Shown here: positions 61,324 through 64,000 of the stretch, piece after piece
How positions within the stretch are numbered: position 1 is the first letter of the stretch
Layout of the letters: each line of letters begins with the position of its first letter
Origin: Populus alba
Taxonomy: Eukaryota > Streptophyta > Magnoliopsida > Malpighiales > Salicaceae
Assembly (NCBI RefSeq): GCF_005239225.2
Contig: NC_133302.1
Coordinates: 3,224,001 to 3,288,000, forward strand
Length of the DNA stretch: 64,000 nucleotides
Reading direction: 5' to 3'
Position numbers and translations under genes: made by a program
The notes under the pieces: model-generated
Told to the model about the DNA's origin: nothing
Database searches by the model: none
What the model saw: only the letters and a program-made list of their open reading frames with translations

Positions 61324-62611
61324 GTAGTGCGTTTTATAACCCTACCTCCATTTTGAGTGCGCCTTTGAGCCCTCATCCCTTTGGTAGTGCGTTTTCTAAC
61401 CCTACCTCCTTTTGAGTGCGCCTTTGAGCCCTCAACTCATTCCAAGTGTGCCTTTGAGCCACCACCAGTCAGGTAGAGCGTTTTGTAACCCTACCTCCTT
61501 TTGAGTGCGCCTTTGAGCCCTCATCCCTTTGGTAGTGCGTTTTCTAACCCTACCTCCTTTTGAGTGCGCCTTTGAGCCCTCACCTCCATTTTTAGTGCGC
61601 CTTTGAGCCCTCATCCCTTTGGTAGTGCGTTTTCTAACCCTACCTCCATTTTGAGTGCGCCTTTGAGCCCTCAACTCCATCTTGAGTGCGCCTTTGAGCC
61701 CTCCCCTCCTTTTTGAGTGCGCCTTTGAGCCCTTAACTCCTTTTGAGTGCGCCTTAGAGCCCTCACCTCCATTTTGAGTGCGCCTTTGAGCCCTCATCCC
61801 TTTGGTAGTGCGTTTTCTAACCCTACCTCCTTTTGAGTGCGCCTTTGAGCCCTCACCTCCTTTTTGAGTGCGCCTTTGAGCCCTCAACTCCTTTTGAGTG
61901 CGCCTTAGAGCCCTCACCTCCATTTTGAGTGCGCCTTTGAGCCCTCATCCCTTTGGTAGTGCGTTTTCTAACCCTACCTCCTTTTGAGTGCGCCTTTGAG
62001 CCCTCAACTCCATTTTGAGTGCGCCTTTGAGCCCTCACCTCCATTTTGAGTGCGCATTTGAGCCCTAATCCCTTTGGTAGTGCGTTTTCTAACCCTACCT
62101 CCATTTTGAGTGCGCCTTTGAGCCCTCATCCCTTTGGTAGTGCGTTTTCTAACCCTACCTCCTTTTGAGTGCGCCTTTGAGCCCTCACCTCCATTTTGAG
62201 TGCGCCTTTGAGCCCTCATCCCTTTGGTAGTGCGTTTTCTAACCCTACCTCCTTTTGAGTGCGCCTTTGAGCCCTCACCTCCTTTTTGAGTGCGCCTTTG
62301 AGCCCTCAACTCCTTTTGAGTGCGCCTTAGAGCCCTCACCTCCATTTTGAGTGCGCCTTTGAGCCCTCATCCCTTTGGTAGTGCGTTTTCTAACCCTACC
62401 TCCTTTTGAGTGCGCCTTTGAGCCCTCACCTCCATTTTGAGTGCGCCTTTGAGCCCTCATCCCTTTGGTAGTGCGTTTTCTAACCCTACCTCCTTTTGAG
62501 TGCGCCTTTGAGCCCTCACCTCCATTTTGAGTGAGCCTTTGAGCCCTCATCCCTTTGGTAGTGCGTTTTCTAACCCTACCTCCTTTTGAGTGCGCCTTTG
62601 AGCCCTCACCA
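61324..62611 (+). repeat. Minisatellite array before the 3' LTR (about 1.3 kb)
   Basis: Built of two module types: A, about 31 bp (ttgagtgcgcctttgagccc), and B, 30 bp (ggtagtgcgttttctaaccc). They are mostly ordered A-A-B in a unit of about 90 bp, with single-A and extra-A variants. On the minus strand the unit length keeps long open frames rich in RAQRRTQNGGEGSKAHSK, but these are a by-product of the repeat. Arrays in this position are known from Tat/Ogre elements and can seed satellites. Confidence 0.93.
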
Positions 62612-62896
62612 ACATTTTTCTAGGTAGGTCACCCATTACAATGCGACCAATTCTCCATGTTTTATATCTGGGTAGGTCACCCATTACAATGAGACCACAC
62701 TTCACATTCTTTCCTTTTTTTCGGGTTAAAGGGGATTGGTGAAAGGAATCTCAGTTTAGCCCAACCATACACAGGACTTTGGGTCCGATTGAAGTTTTAG
62801 GTCAATCAAATTTTGAGACGACCAGTTTCGGAAGACCAATGTTTTTTTTTCTTTACAACACTTACTATGCACAAATCTTTGCTCCGTAAGCATTGT

Positions 62897-62907
62897 AAAG
62901 AGGGGGG
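62897..62907 (+). promoter_or_regulatory. Polypurine tract
   Basis: aaagagggggg lies four bases before the 3' LTR and is the expected plus-strand primer. Confidence 0.75.
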
Positions 62908-62911
62908 CAAC

Positions 62912-64000
62912 TGTTGTAACCCATTTTTGGGTCCCCATAAAAAAATAATAAATACAAAATAAAAATAAAAATGCGCAGTACTGGTCGCAGTAACCCGTAG
63001 ATTAATTCTCTGGTTACTGTACACACAGTAACCCGGTTACTATGTGCACAGTAACCAGCCCATGCAAAAAAAAAAAAAAACAGAAAAGGGCTAAACGGTG
63101 CCGTTTTGAACGGCACTGTTCCCCTTTCTTCCCCGCCTAACATACAGCAATAAAGAAGGAAAAAAGATGTATATTTAATGGCGTTGGTCCCTCCAGCCCA
63201 CCGACCGCCGGTCCCTCTAGCCCACCGACTGAAGACATTGGCCGACCGCCTACCACACCGCCGAAACTGAGGGAGGCACGCCCGGACAGCCACGCCCGAC
63301 CAGCTGCCGCATGACCCCACGATGAAAAAAAAAAAAAAAAAAAACACATGCTCACGGGCTATAAATAGGGAGAGGAGGAGAGAAGAAAGCAGAAGAAGAA
63401 GAAGCAGAGAAAAGAGTCCAACATCACCACCGCAGGTAGCCTTTCCCGTCGTTTTTTCTGTTCTGCATACAGATGAAAGATTAATTAGCGAGTTACTGTG
63501 CTGTGCACAGTAACTCGCTAATTAATTCACGGTTACTGTGCATGTGCACAGTAACCCGCAGATTAATTCTCTGGTTACTGTGCACACAGTAACCCTGTTA
63601 CTGTGTGCACAGTAACCAGCCCATGCATTTGGGCCAGGTTCGGCCCAACTCATGTATTTGGGCCTGACCCGGCCCATTTCAAAGAAAAAATCAAAAATAT
63701 TTGTTCCAGCATTTTATAATTTTTCCGCGTAATTTTTATGTCATTTTGATTAATATTGGGTGATATTTTTTTTTTTATGTTGTTAAAAATACAAAAATCT
63801 GATTTTCAAATACCCGGTTTTCGTCAAAAAAAAAAACTTCCACAAAATACAAAAAAATTAAAAAAAAAGAGAAAAAAATGTTTTTGTGCATACGGCCAAG
63901 TGTCTCAAAGCTAAAAATTCATATTGTATTTTTCATACACAAAAAAAAAAATGTTTTAGCATGCATTTTGGTTTTAATAACCAGTTTATTAAAGTCAAGA
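62912..64000 (+). repeat. 3' LTR (partial, cut by the window end)
   Basis: The first 1089 bases of a copy of the 5' LTR, starting TGTTGTAACCC. Visible substitutions include c/t near 63,304 (agctgccgcatg) and t/a near 63,321 (ccacgatga). The end, the target duplication (expected gacag from 56,828-56,832) and the rest of the interrupted old LTR should lie just outside. Confidence 0.9.

Larger units (their letters stand above)
56833..64000 (+). mobile_element. Large non-autonomous LTR retrotransposon (Tat/Ogre-like), 3' end outside the window
   Basis: 5' LTR 56,833-58,377, a 4.5-kb internal region and the first 1089 bases of the 3' LTR. A tRNA-Arg primer site and a polypurine tract are present. 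Only about 27 codons resembling a gag start survive and no pol is seen, so the element depends on a relative. Ogre and other Tat-lineage elements use tRNA-Arg and carry tandem repeats in front of the 3' LTR, which fits, but without pol the lineage is inferred. The two LTR copies differ, by eye, at about two positions plus homopolymer lengths, so insertion was recent. Confidence 0.8.

Noticed and set aside
61432..62550. Long minus-strand open frames with basic repeats (RAQRRTQN, GEGSKAHSK)
   Set aside because: They are the antisense of a non-coding minisatellite with unit length close to a multiple of three, and have no start context or neighbouring gene parts.

Overview
The window looks like nuclear DNA of a woody dicot, most likely a poplar (Populus) or close relative. 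This is an inference from AT-rich spacers, a TIR-NBS-LRR gene with a lysine/arginine-rich N-terminal exon, seven-exon terpene synthases and the mixture of LTR elements and MITEs. No rRNA, tRNA or CRISPR was seen. Nothing was compared with a database; all homology calls come from motifs and from comparing the window with itself.

Layout. 1-11.4 kb is a mosaic of short, diverged, repeated blocks that recur at 24.6-29.9 kb, upstream of the resistance gene. It contains a hAT-like element (5420-6227) and only scraps of coding sequence. 11.47-11.97 kb is a fragment of a phosphatidylinositol-4-phosphate 5-kinase gene. 12,013-17,273 is a complete Ty3/gypsy chromovirus (AAGGT target duplication, LTRs identical by eye) whose gag-pol has five single-base shifts, all in A or T runs. 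20.07-24.19 kb (minus) is a TIR-NBS-LRR gene broken by a stop in the TIR domain and a frameshift at the GLPLA motif; a relic exon of a second copy lies at 19.1-19.3 kb. 30.19-30.68 kb is a 245-bp tandem duplication. 33,305-35,496 is a solo LTR (AATGG target duplication).

36.2-40.8 kb carries an intact seven-exon TPS-b (monoterpene or isoprene-type) synthase of 589 residues. Upstream of it is a duplicated piece of exon 1 split by a 711-bp MITE. 41.66-45.06 kb is a diverged tandem duplication with TRIM retrotransposons in it. 47.5-55.6 kb holds a TPS-a (sesquiterpene-type) locus: a seven-exon copy (51.4-54.45 kb, minus) with a frame problem at exon 7, a duplicated 5' part at 47.82-49.2 kb joined to an inverted exon-2 fragment, and a third exon-1 relic at 55.4 kb. 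55.6 kb to the end is an old minus-strand LTR interrupted by a young plus-strand LTR element (LTRs 1545 bp, tRNA-Arg type primer site). That element has almost no coding sequence, but it has a 1.3-kb minisatellite before its 3' LTR, which runs out of the window.

The likely working gene is the TPS-b synthase. The resistance gene and the TPS-a copy look damaged, and the rest is mobile DNA and relics. The observations I rate highest are the inverted TPS-a exon-2 arrangement (a possible hairpin RNA source), the shared hairpin-plus-GGCCCA layout of three related LTRs whose hairpin sequences differ, and the 5' TPS-b exon duplication opened by a MITE.
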